NCBI GenBank assembly: GCA_945907335.1 | Contig: CAMDSU010000014.1 | Coordinates: 1 to 18,921, forward strand | Origin: Bordetella parapertussis | GTDB lineage: Bacteria; Pseudomonadota; Gammaproteobacteria; Burkholderiales; Burkholderiaceae_C | Direction of reading: 5' to 3' | Length of the DNA: 18,921 nucleotides | The notes under the pieces: model-generated | Told to the model about the DNA's origin: nothing | The model's database searches: none | The model's input: the letters and a program-made list of their open reading frames with translations, nothing else | Translations under genes and position numbers: made by a program | Part shown: positions 1 to 6,007 of the stretch, one piece after another | Layout: each line of letters opens with the position of its first letter | How positions within the stretch are numbered: the stretch's first letter is position 1

Positions 1-539
1 GGTTAACCTTTGCCACATTTGTCGGCTATGCCGTTATCTATACCGTGATACTCAAGCCGCTAACGCCACAAAACATTGTCATAGGTGGCGCCTCTGGGGC
101 CATGCCTCCCGTGTTGGGATGGGCTGCCATGACGGGTGAAGTCGGACCCGAGGCGTTGATTTTGTTCCTCATCATTTTTTTGTGGACACCGCCACATTTT
201 TGGGCGCTGGCGCTTTACCGGGTAGAGGATTACCGTAAGTCAGGCTTGCCGATGCTTCCGGTCACGCATGGCAATGAATTCACGCGTTTGCAAATTTTCC
301 TCTACACCATCGTACTGCTGGCCGCCTGTTTGATGCCATTTATTTACCGCATGAGCGGCTATTTTTATTTGGTCAGCGCATTGGTATTGAGTTTGATGTT
401 TTGTGCCTACGGTTGGTCGCTGTGGCGGCAGTACTCGGACGACTTGGCGCGCAAGACCTTTCGTTTTTCTTTGATCCACCTCAGCCTGTTGTTTGCGGCT
501 TTTTTGATTGACCATTATTTGCCGGGAAGTTGGCGATGA
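1..539 (+). CDS. ctaB: Protoheme IX farnesyltransferase (heme O synthase), 3' part
   Basis: This is the C-terminal part of a gene whose start lies before the window; the first complete codon is at position 3 and the frame is open to TGA at 537-539. The enzyme adds a farnesyl group to heme b to make heme O for haem-copper oxidases, and is an integral inner-membrane protein of the UbiA prenyltransferase family. Seen: the family block [20 protein letters not shown] near the start, then [20 protein letters not shown] followed by LPMLPVTHG (the second conserved polar region), then two or three hydrophobic membrane helices. About 178 residues remain of a usual ~300. Its stop overlaps the start of the SCO gene (ATGA), so the two are probably translated together. 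An internal GTG at 45 is not the real start because conserved sequence continues upstream of it. Confidence 0.95.
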   Translation, partial: LTFATFVGYAVIYTVILKPLTPQNIVIGGASGAMPPVLGWAAMTGEVGPEALILFLIIFLWTPPHFWALALYRVEDYRKSGLPMLPVTHGNEFTRLQIFLYTIVLLAACLMPFIYRMSGYFYLVSALVLSLMFCAYGWSLWRQYSDDLARKTFRFSLIHLSLLFAAFLIDHYLPGSWR

Positions 540-1114
540 AATACTTTTATCAGTGGCTGCTTGTATGCGTATTGTTGCTATCGGCGTGCTCTCCCGCCAA
601 ACCTGAGTTCAATGCAATTGACTTAACCGGTGCCGACTATGCGCAAGGGTTTGAATTGGTGGACCCGTTTGGTCAGCGCCGTCAATTGAGTGACTTCAAA
701 GGCAAAGTGGTGGTGGTATTTTTTGGTTTCACCCAATGCCCAGATTTTTGCCCCACCACTTTGAATGAATGGGTGCAAGTGAAAAAAAGCCTCGCAGACA
801 AAGGTGATTTGTTGCAACCGGTGTTCATCACTTTAGACCCTGAGCGAGATACGCCTGAACTGCTCAAAGCCTATATGGCAAATTTTGATCCATCGTTTAT
901 CGCCTTGATTCCCGCGCTGGACCAACTACCCGTACTGGCCAAACAGTACAAGATTTACTATAAAAAAGTTGAAACAGGCAGCGCTGGCAACTACACCATG
1001 GACCACAGCGCTGGGACTTATGTTTATGACACCAGTGGCCGATTGCGCTTGTACGCGCGTTATGGCTTGGGCCCGCAGGCTTTGGCTCAAGACATTGGCA
1101 AGCTCTTAGAGTGA
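536..1114 (+). CDS. SCO1/SenC-family copper chaperone lipoprotein
   Basis: Thioredoxin-fold copper-binding protein that helps build the CuA centre of cytochrome c oxidase, anchored in the periplasm. Seen in the 192-residue product: an N-terminal lipoprotein signal ending in a lipobox LSAC with Cys18; the copper/redox motif CPDFC at residues 68-72; the distant third ligand His157 in [11 protein letters not shown]; and the family signature TLDPERDT. These are the three metal ligands expected of an active SCO protein. Start: ATG at 536 overlaps the ctaB stop by four bases (ATGA); a TTG two codons upstream at 530 is less likely. The position directly after ctaB agrees with oxidase assembly. It converges with rpoH, with a hairpin between them. 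Confidence 0.95.
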   Translation: MKYFYQWLLVCVLLLSACSPAKPEFNAIDLTGADYAQGFELVDPFGQRRQLSDFKGKVVVVFFGFTQCPDFCPTTLNEWVQVKKSLADKGDLLQPVFITLDPERDTPELLKAYMANFDPSFIALIPALDQLPVLAKQYKIYYKKVETGSAGNYTMDHSAGTYVYDTSGRLRLYARYGLGPQALAQDIGKLLE

Positions 1115-1129
1115 GTAGCCGTTGAGCGG

Positions 1130-1159
1130 AAGTAACGCTGGCGAGGGGCAGCGTTACTT
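1130..1159. terminator. Hairpin between convergent sco and rpoH
   Basis: A perfect 11-base inverted repeat, AAGTAACGCTG (1130-1140) and CAGCGTTACTT (1149-1159), with an 8-base loop, lies in the 53-base gap between two convergent genes. There is no T-run on either side, so it is not a textbook intrinsic terminator. From its location it probably ends or protects both transcripts. The repeat is seen directly; its function is inferred. Confidence 0.6.
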
Positions 1160-1167
1160 GATCTGAA

Positions 1168-2112
1168 TCAGGCGTATTCCAACAGCGCGAGTTTCATTTT
1201 CTTCATGGCTGCCACTTCAATTTGGCGAATGCGTTCTGCGCTTACGCCGTATTCATGGGCCAGTTCGTGCAAGGTCATGCCGCCAGAGTTGTCGTCATTG
1301 ACTTTTAACCAACGCTCTTCAACGATACGGCGACTGCGTTCGTCAAGCACAGCCAGCGCTTGACTGATGCCATCGGTGGACATGATGTCGCGCTGGTGCG
1401 CTTCAATCATGGCGGTGGGTTCATGGTGCACATCAGACAAATAGGCGATCGGACCGAATGCCTCTTCGCCATCTTCATTGGCACTGGGGTCTAACAAGAC
1501 ATCTGAGCCAGCCATGCGAGCTTCCATTTCGATGACTTCTTCGCGTTTGACATTGAGGTCTTTGGCGATGCTTTCAATCTGCGCTTCGCTCAAGGTATTG
1601 CGCGAAGTCGCTTGGTGGTCTTCACCGACGTCAGCCCGAAAGCCTTGCTTTTTAGAACGCAAATTGAAAAACAGCTTGCGTTGCGCTTTGGTCGTGGCCA
1701 GTTTGACCATGCGCCAGTTTTTGATGATGTATTCGTGGATTTCAGCTTTGATCCAATGCATGGCATAGCTGACCAAGCGCACGCCGTGGTCGGGGTCAAA
1801 GCGCTTGACCGCTTTCATCAGGCCCACATTGCCTTCTTGAATCAGATCAGCATGCGCCAAACCGTAGCCGGCATATTGGCGAGAAATTGAAACAACCAAC
1901 CGAAGGTGCGACAAAATGAGTTTGCCAGCCGCTTCTAAGTCATTGTTTTCTTTGAGTTTTTTGGAAAATTCTTGTTCTTGCTCCAGCGTCAACATGGGCA
2001 AACGGTTGACTGCTGAAATATAAGCATCCAGATTTCCCAAGGGTGGCAGAACTGCCCAAGGGTTGACCGCCAGTGGACTGGGGCCCGTACCGGAAAGTGT
2101 CACAACTGTCAT
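1168..2112 (-). CDS. rpoH: RNA polymerase heat-shock sigma factor sigma-32
   Basis: Alternative sigma factor that directs transcription of chaperone and protease genes. The 314-residue product shows sigma region 1.2 and 2 (LILSHLRLVVSISRQYAGYG, then DLIQEGNVGLMKAVKRFDP, about residues 66-107), the RpoH box QRKLFFNLR at residues 144-152 that sets this family apart from RpoD and RpoS, and the region 4.2 helix-turn-helix TLHELAHEYGVSAERIRQIE near residues 280-299. Start: ATG at 2112 is chosen because a strong AGGAGG (2119-2124) sits just upstream; a TTG at 2139 would place that ribosome site inside the gene. A perfect CIRCE operator lies 34 bases upstream of the ATG, so HrcA control is likely. 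It is co-directional with the enolase paralog, with no terminator visible between them. Confidence 0.97.
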   Translation of the reverse strand: MTVVTLSGTGPSPLAVNPWAVLPPLGNLDAYISAVNRLPMLTLEQEQEFSKKLKENNDLEAAGKLILSHLRLVVSISRQYAGYGLAHADLIQEGNVGLMKAVKRFDPDHGVRLVSYAMHWIKAEIHEYIIKNWRMVKLATTKAQRKLFFNLRSKKQGFRADVGEDHQATSRNTLSEAQIESIAKDLNVKREEVIEMEARMAGSDVLLDPSANEDGEEAFGPIAYLSDVHHEPTAMIEAHQRDIMSTDGISQALAVLDERSRRIVEERWLKVNDDNSGGMTLHELAHEYGVSAERIRQIEVAAMKKMKLALLEYA

Positions 2113-2118
2113 GAAAAT

Positions 2119-2138
2119 CCTCCTGTCGGTTAACGACA
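2119..2138 (-). promoter_or_regulatory. rpoH ribosome binding site with adjoining small hairpin
   Basis: On the minus strand the leader reads TGTCG-TTAAC-CGACA (2138-2124), a 5-base-pair stem with a 5-base loop, running directly into AGGAGG (2124-2119); the last stem base is the first base of the Shine-Dalgarno sequence. The strong AGGAGG, six bases before ATG 2112, decides the start of rpoH. Whether the small hairpin affects translation is not known; it is too short to be a confident thermosensor. Confidence 0.5.
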
Positions 2139-2143
2139 AGTCA

Positions 2144-2173
2144 ATATTAGCACTCTCTGGCCTAGAGTGCTAA
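2144..2173 (-). promoter_or_regulatory. Possible rpoH promoter overlapping the CIRCE operator
   Basis: Reading the minus strand, TTAGCA (2173-2168) could be a -35 element (four of six matches to TTGACA). TAATAT (2149-2144), preceded by TGC, could be an extended -10 (four of six matches to TATAAT), with an 18-base spacer. A start near 2137 would give a leader of about 25 bases containing the ribosome site. In this reading HrcA on CIRCE would directly block polymerase. The elements are weak and partly made of the operator itself. A second weak candidate inside the enolase gene is TTGCGG, 17 bases, TAAAAA. Confidence 0.3.
2147..2173. promoter_or_regulatory. CIRCE operator (HrcA binding site), perfect 9-9-9
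   Basis: TTAGCACTC (2147-2155), nine spacer bases, GAGTGCTAA (2165-2173). This matches the CIRCE consensus exactly in both arms and in spacer length. CIRCE is bound by the heat-shock repressor HrcA, which is maintained by GroEL and classically controls groESL and dnaK operons. Here it stands upstream of rpoH. The arm at 2165-2173 is also the last three sense codons (Leu-Ala-Leu) of the enolase paralog, and the enolase stop TAG (2164-2162) is in the spacer, so one DNA stretch serves as coding end and operator. Confidence 0.93.
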
Positions 2174-3442
2174 TTTAAGTCCGTGTTTACCCGCATACCT
2201 TGTGTTTTTACCCAGCGATTCCTCGATCCGCAAGCACTCATTCCACTTGGCCATGCGTTCTGATCGGGCAAATGAGCCAACCTTGAGTTGTCCGGCATTC
2301 CAGCCCGTGGCGATATGTGAGATGGCGGTGTCTTCGGTTTCCCCGGAGCGCGCTGACACCACCATGCCAAAGCCATGCTGACGGGCGGCCAACATGGCGC
2401 TGCGGGTTTCGCTCAAGGTGCCTACTTGGTTGGGTTTGAGCAATACCGCGTTGCAAGCGCCATCACGCACTGCGGCTTCAATCAAATCCACGCGCGTGAC
2501 CAGGTAGTCGTCGCCGATGATTTGTATGCGCTGCCCTAAATGCTTAGTGAACGCTTGCATACCAGCGGTGTCATCCTCGGCAAACGGGTCTTCTACGGAC
2601 AAGATGGGGTAGGTGTTCACCCAGCGCATCAACACCGCAAGCCATTCGTCCGTGCTGTAGACATGCTGATCCAGCCCGAGGGTATAGCGACCACCTTGGC
2701 CAAATTCTGAGGCGGCCACGTCCAGCGCAATAGCCACTTGGTCGTGCCGGTAGCCGGCTTGTTCGATGGCTCGTGTCAAGGTTTGCAAGGCCTCTTCGTT
2801 GGAGGAAAAATCTGGCCACCAGCCACCTTCGTCAGCCACCCCGTGGCGCTTGCCTTGCGACGCCATCAATTGACCGGCGGCATGGTAGACATTGGCCACC
2901 ATGACCAGCGCTTCGTCAAAGCTTTGTGCACCAATGGGCATGACAAGAAAGTCTTGAATATCCACCCGTCTGCCTGCATGCGCACCGCCGCCAAAAATTT
3001 GAATTTGCGGTAACGGCAAACGCACTTCTTGACCTTGCGACAGGTATTGCCAGAGCGCTTGCCCTTGTGACGCAGCCGCTGCTTGGGCAATGGCCAATGA
3101 AGTGGCGATCATGCCATTGGCACCCAAGCGGCTTTTGTGCGGGGTGCCGTCAAGTTCGATCATCATGTGGTCTGCTTGGGATTGGTCCAAGGCGTCCATG
3201 CCAACCAAACTCGGGGCAATGACATGGTTGACTTGAGACACTGCTTGAGAGACATCTAAGCCATTGAGCAGTTCTCCTCCATCGCGTAATTCCAGGGCTT
3301 CGCGACTGCCACGCGATGCACCAGCGGGGGCCATACCTGTGCCCTTGCTGCCGTCTTGCAGCGTCACATCAACCTCTACAGTCGGTCGCCCACGGGAATC
3401 CCAAATTCGGCGTGCGTGTACGAGTGTGATGCGAGTTTTCAT
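2162..3442 (-). CDS. Divergent enolase paralog (enolase-family lyase)
   Basis: A 426-residue protein with full-length enolase architecture. Kept relative to yeast enolase: the DSRGRPTVEVDV N-terminal motif, loop Ser43, His155 in GGAH, catalytic Glu205 in DEGG, metal ligands Asp241, Glu284 and Asp311, catalytic Lys336 in LKPNQVGT, Arg365-Ser366 and Lys387. Changed: GAST to GASR in the mobile loop, NGGAH to GGGAH, the Glu168 equivalent to Asp164, DEGGFAP to DEGGWWP, and the His373 equivalent to Ala364 (SARSGETED). A metal-dependent beta-elimination seems retained, but substrate contacts differ, so it may not be the glycolytic enzyme. Known from the group: the usual eno lies beside pyrG-kdsA-ftsB, so this is probably a second copy. 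ATG 3442 overlaps the kinase stop by four bases (ATGA), implying coupled translation; a TTG at 3454 is less likely. The gene end lies inside CIRCE. Confidence 0.88.
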   Translation of the reverse strand: MKTRITLVHARRIWDSRGRPTVEVDVTLQDGSKGTGMAPAGASRGSREALELRDGGELLNGLDVSQAVSQVNHVIAPSLVGMDALDQSQADHMMIELDGTPHKSRLGANGMIATSLAIAQAAAASQGQALWQYLSQGQEVRLPLPQIQIFGGGAHAGRRVDIQDFLVMPIGAQSFDEALVMVANVYHAAGQLMASQGKRHGVADEGGWWPDFSSNEEALQTLTRAIEQAGYRHDQVAIALDVAASEFGQGGRYTLGLDQHVYSTDEWLAVLMRWVNTYPILSVEDPFAEDDTAGMQAFTKHLGQRIQIIGDDYLVTRVDLIEAAVRDGACNAVLLKPNQVGTLSETRSAMLAARQHGFGMVVSARSGETEDTAISHIATGWNAGQLKVGSFARSERMAKWNECLRIEESLGKNTRYAGKHGLKLAL

Positions 3443-4434
3443 GCGGTTTTCCAAAGGTTGCGCATTTCTGCAAGGCGCTTGGGCGGGTGTTGTAGCCAGC
3501 GCAAGCTGTGTTCTCTGACGAATTGTTGTTGTGTGCTGTCTGTGAGGTATTCCACGGGTGATTTACCGTCTATGCGAGCCAACAACATGCCGGCCAGCAA
3601 AAGACAAGTGCGGGCTTGCAAAAGGTCGGGAGATTCCCAACTAACGCCACGCAAGTAAGTGCCAGACAAGTTGTCAAAAGATGTCAGATAAGAGGCCGTG
3701 TCTACCGGTCGCCACACACATTTAAGCATCAAATGTGTGAGCACAAATGCCAGATCAAAAGCCGGGTCGCCAAAGCATGCACATTCGGCATCCAGCAACA
3801 CCGGACCCAAGGGGCCGACCAAAATATTTTTTGGGCTGACGTCACCGTGTACCAATACTGTTTTGTGGGCAAGCGTTTGTTGGACGAGTGCATGAAGCGT
3901 GTCGGCAACGGCGGGGTGTTTGCCTGCGGTATGTAAAAAATAGGGCGACAGGCGAATCGCCACAAAGTCGTCGTCGTGGTCGAACGAGCGGCATAACTTG
4001 GCATCAGCAGCGCTTGCCGCATGCAGTGATACCAGCAAAGCGGCGACTGAGGTGGCAGTGTGTGGATGGATATACCCCGTGAGTAATTGCTGTTTCCAAA
4101 CTGGATATTCGTTAGCAGGCAAGTAAGTCATGGCGAACACACAATCTTGTTCGTCCTCGCCCAAAATTGCAGGTACGGCATTCGGAGCCACTTGGTGCGC
4201 AAATTTCAGCCATCGCACTTCGTCACGGTTACGTTTGACCGGCGCTTCCCACAGGGCACTGACTTTGAGTTGTGGTAACGCTCGCTTGACACAAAAGCAG
4301 TCTGTCTCAGTTTGAACTTTGACGATCAGCGAAGACACGCCTCCGGTCAAAGGTATAAAGGTGGCAGCTTGGTTCGGTAACAGTAACCCCATGCGTTGCA
4401 AGGCGGGCAATAAGGCAAGTTGTTCATCGCGCAT
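3439..4434 (-). CDS. APH-fold small-molecule kinase (phosphotransferase family)
   Basis: Predicted cytoplasmic kinase of the aminoglycoside phosphotransferase/choline kinase fold, 331 residues. Seen: a glycine-rich nucleotide loop LTGGVSS (29-35), ATP-binding Lys50 in FCVKRAL, a likely helix-C Glu72, the catalytic loop HGDVSPKNIL (196-205), the metal-binding LLDAE with Asp215, and GDPAFDLAF behind it. All key catalytic residues are present, so it should be active. The substrate is not visible from sequence; nothing points to antibiotic resistance. It is joined by ATGA to the enolase paralog, which suggests it makes the phosphorylated compound that the enolase-like enzyme handles (inference). 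Start is uncertain: ATG 4434 is used here; TTG 4476, five bases past the upstream stop, would add 14 residues. Neither has a clear ribosome site. Confidence 0.85.
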   Translation of the reverse strand: MRDEQLALLPALQRMGLLLPNQAATFIPLTGGVSSLIVKVQTETDCFCVKRALPQLKVSALWEAPVKRNRDEVRWLKFAHQVAPNAVPAILGEDEQDCVFAMTYLPANEYPVWKQQLLTGYIHPHTATSVAALLVSLHAASAADAKLCRSFDHDDDFVAIRLSPYFLHTAGKHPAVADTLHALVQQTLAHKTVLVHGDVSPKNILVGPLGPVLLDAECACFGDPAFDLAFVLTHLMLKCVWRPVDTASYLTSFDNLSGTYLRGVSWESPDLLQARTCLLLAGMLLARIDGKSPVEYLTDSTQQQFVREHSLRWLQHPPKRLAEMRNLWKTA

Positions 4435-4480
4435 GGGCAGGTCAGTGGTGGAAAAACGTGAGCGTGGGGCAGCCAAAAAA

Positions 4481-4930
4481 CTACCAGGCGATGCGGAATT
4501 TACGCATCAAAGGTTGAAGCACAAACAATGGCCCGATCCACAGGTATTGCACGTCTTCAAAAAACGAAGGCTTTTTTCCTTCGATCTTGTGGCCGATGAA
4601 TTGCATCACCCATGCGCTGATAAAAATCGCTAGGCAAATGTACAAGCGCTGTTCACCCATGGCGTGCACAACTGCCAGCATGATGGCCGACCAAACGGTC
4701 ATGGCGGCTGCAAACGGCAGCGACAAGCGCAGGTAATAAATCATGCTGGCCAGAATGAACCCATAGGCGACGAGGGGATGCAGGCAAAACATCAAGCCGA
4801 TCAGACTGAGCATGATGAGTGGAATGGCAGCGAAGTGAATGCCTTCGTTGGTCGGATGGAGATGGCTTTGTGCGTAATGGTTTAACAACTCATCGATTCG
4901 TCTGGAGGAGATTTCTTCAGAGGCATCCAT
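4481..4930 (-). CDS. Mpo1-like (DUF962) membrane protein
   Basis: Small integral membrane protein of 149 residues, resembling the DUF962/Mpo1 family. The yeast member Mpo1 is an iron-dependent dioxygenase that shortens 2-hydroxy fatty acids; bacterial roles are unknown to me. Seen: a His-rich N-terminal segment with His18, His23, His25, Asn28 and His32 (HYAQSHLHPTNEG, then IHF), four hydrophobic helices, and the second family block QFIGHKIEGKKP with His114 followed by a C-terminal hydrophobic stretch. The family histidines are present, so activity is plausible. Start ATG 4930 has AAAGGA just upstream; TTG 4945 would overlap that site. It is 19 bases after ftsY and 47 bases before the kinase ATG, in the same run. 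Confidence 0.82.
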   Translation of the reverse strand: MDASEEISSRRIDELLNHYAQSHLHPTNEGIHFAAIPLIMLSLIGLMFCLHPLVAYGFILASMIYYLRLSLPFAAAMTVWSAIMLAVVHAMGEQRLYICLAIFISAWVMQFIGHKIEGKKPSFFEDVQYLWIGPLFVLQPLMRKFRIAW

Positions 4931-4949
4931 GGACAGTCCTTTCAAGAGG

Positions 4950-5945
4950 TCAAGAGATCAAGGCATTTGCGAATTCATCGGCTTTGAAGCCTTGTAAATC
5001 CTCCAGCTTTTCCCCGATGCCAATGAAATATACCGCCAAAAAATTGCCATGTGAATGCTGTCTTTGCTGAGCCCACAAGGCGATTGCGGCGAGTACGCCG
5101 CCTTTGGCAGTACCGTCCAACTTGGTGATGATTAAGCCGCTCAATCCCAGAGCTTCGTCAAATGCTTTGACTTGCGCCAAGGCGTTTTGACCGGTGTTGC
5201 CATCAATCACCAACAATATTTCGTGTGGTGCAGTCGGCTCCGCCTTTTGTATGACGCGATGGATTTTTTTCAATTCATCCATCAAATGCAATTGGGTTGG
5301 CAATCGACCTGCAGTGTCGATGAGCACCACGTCTTTTCCACGCGCTTTGCCTGCAGTGACTGCATCAAAACTGACCGCTGCGGGGTCACCATTTTCCTGG
5401 CTGATGATGTCCACCTGATTGCGGTCCGCCCAAACCATCAACTGCTCTTTGGCGGCTGCGCGAAAAGTATCTGCAGCCGCCAACAACACGCTGGCGCCTG
5501 CATCGTGCAAATGCCGTGTCAGCTTGCCGATGGAGGTGGTTTTGCCTGCGCCATTGACACCGGTGACCATCACGACAGTGGGACGATGCTGCGCCACATT
5601 CAGTTCGCGCTCCAGTGGCTTGAGCAATTCGCTCAGCACCTCGACCAGCAAGCCCTTGATCTGGGCCATGTCTTTGCTGCCAGTCTGTTTGATTTTGAGC
5701 TTGAGTTGTTCAAGGATGTATTGTGTGGCGGGAACGCCTGCATCAGCCATCAGCAAGGCGGATTCAAGTTCGGTGTAAGCCTCCTCGTCCAGCAATTTGC
5801 CTGTGAACACCGTGGCAATGCTGCTGCCGGTGCGCTGCAAACTGCTGCGCAACCTACCCAGCCAGTCGCGGCTGGCCACTTCGGCTGCCTGGCTGGAGCC
5901 AGTGCCTACGCTTGGCGGGGCTTTTCGTTTGAATAAATTGAACAT
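4950..5945 (-). CDS. ftsY: Signal recognition particle receptor FtsY
   Basis: GTPase that docks SRP-ribosome complexes at the inner membrane for co-translational insertion of membrane proteins. In 331 residues: a short, weakly acidic N-terminal region (about 1-45, with MFNLFKRK as a likely membrane-touching start), the helical N domain (about 45-115), and the SRP GTPase G domain with P-loop GVNGAGKTT (129-137), DTFRAAAKEQL (159-169), DTAGR (210-214), TKLDGTAKGG (274-283) and the closing GIGEKLEDLQGF. The acidic A domain is much shorter than in E. coli, as in many betaproteobacteria. ATG 5945 is well placed. It is first in a minus-strand run leading to rpoH and is divergent from the M16 protease pair. 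The usual ftsE/ftsX partners are not beside it on either side. Confidence 0.97.
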   Translation of the reverse strand: MFNLFKRKAPPSVGTGSSQAAEVASRDWLGRLRSSLQRTGSSIATVFTGKLLDEEAYTELESALLMADAGVPATQYILEQLKLKIKQTGSKDMAQIKGLLVEVLSELLKPLERELNVAQHRPTVVMVTGVNGAGKTTSIGKLTRHLHDAGASVLLAAADTFRAAAKEQLMVWADRNQVDIISQENGDPAAVSFDAVTAGKARGKDVVLIDTAGRLPTQLHLMDELKKIHRVIQKAEPTAPHEILLVIDGNTGQNALAQVKAFDEALGLSGLIITKLDGTAKGGVLAAIALWAQQRQHSHGNFLAVYFIGIGEKLEDLQGFKADEFANALIS

Positions 5946-5969
5946 GTGAACAGGTTTCTACAATGCGCT

Positions 5970-5987
5970 GTGCGTGCATTAACGCAC
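5970..5987. repeat. Short inverted repeat in the ftsY/M16 divergent gap
   Basis: GTGCGT (5970-5975), six bases, ACGCAC (5982-5987) in the 62-base gap between divergent ftsY and the first M16 gene. It could be an operator or chance. No convincing -35/-10 pair was found for either direction. Confidence 0.3.
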
Positions 5988-6007
5988 GGTTAACAACAGA
6001 TCATTCT

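Noticed and set aside
1478..1890. Two open frames antisense to rpoH
   Set aside because: They oppose the conserved sigma regions and RpoH box; their composition fits antisense shadows.
2162..3442. Calling the enolase-like gene the standard glycolytic eno
   Set aside because: Several substrate-contact positions that are normally invariant are changed and the neighbourhood is not the usual pyrG-kdsA-eno-ftsB, so only a family-level call is given.
3439..4434. Calling the APH-fold kinase an aminoglycoside resistance gene
   Set aside because: There is no mobile element or resistance context, and the gene is coupled to an enolase paralog. The fold alone does not show antibiotic specificity.
5172..5936. 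A 254-codon open frame antisense to ftsY
   Set aside because: It lies wholly inside ftsY, which has all SRP GTPase motifs. The frame is rich in His, Cys and Gln, as expected for a shadow of a real gene, and shows no recognisable motif or ribosome site.
5970..5987. Treating the short inverted repeat as a proven operator
   Set aside because: Six-base arms arise by chance and no regulator is recognised; kept only as a low-confidence repeat.
5963..6007. Upstream ATG 5963 as the start of the first M16 protein
   Set aside because: It adds 15 residues before a signal peptide that already has a good basic n-region from ATG 6008; it remains possible because neither start has a strong ribosome site.
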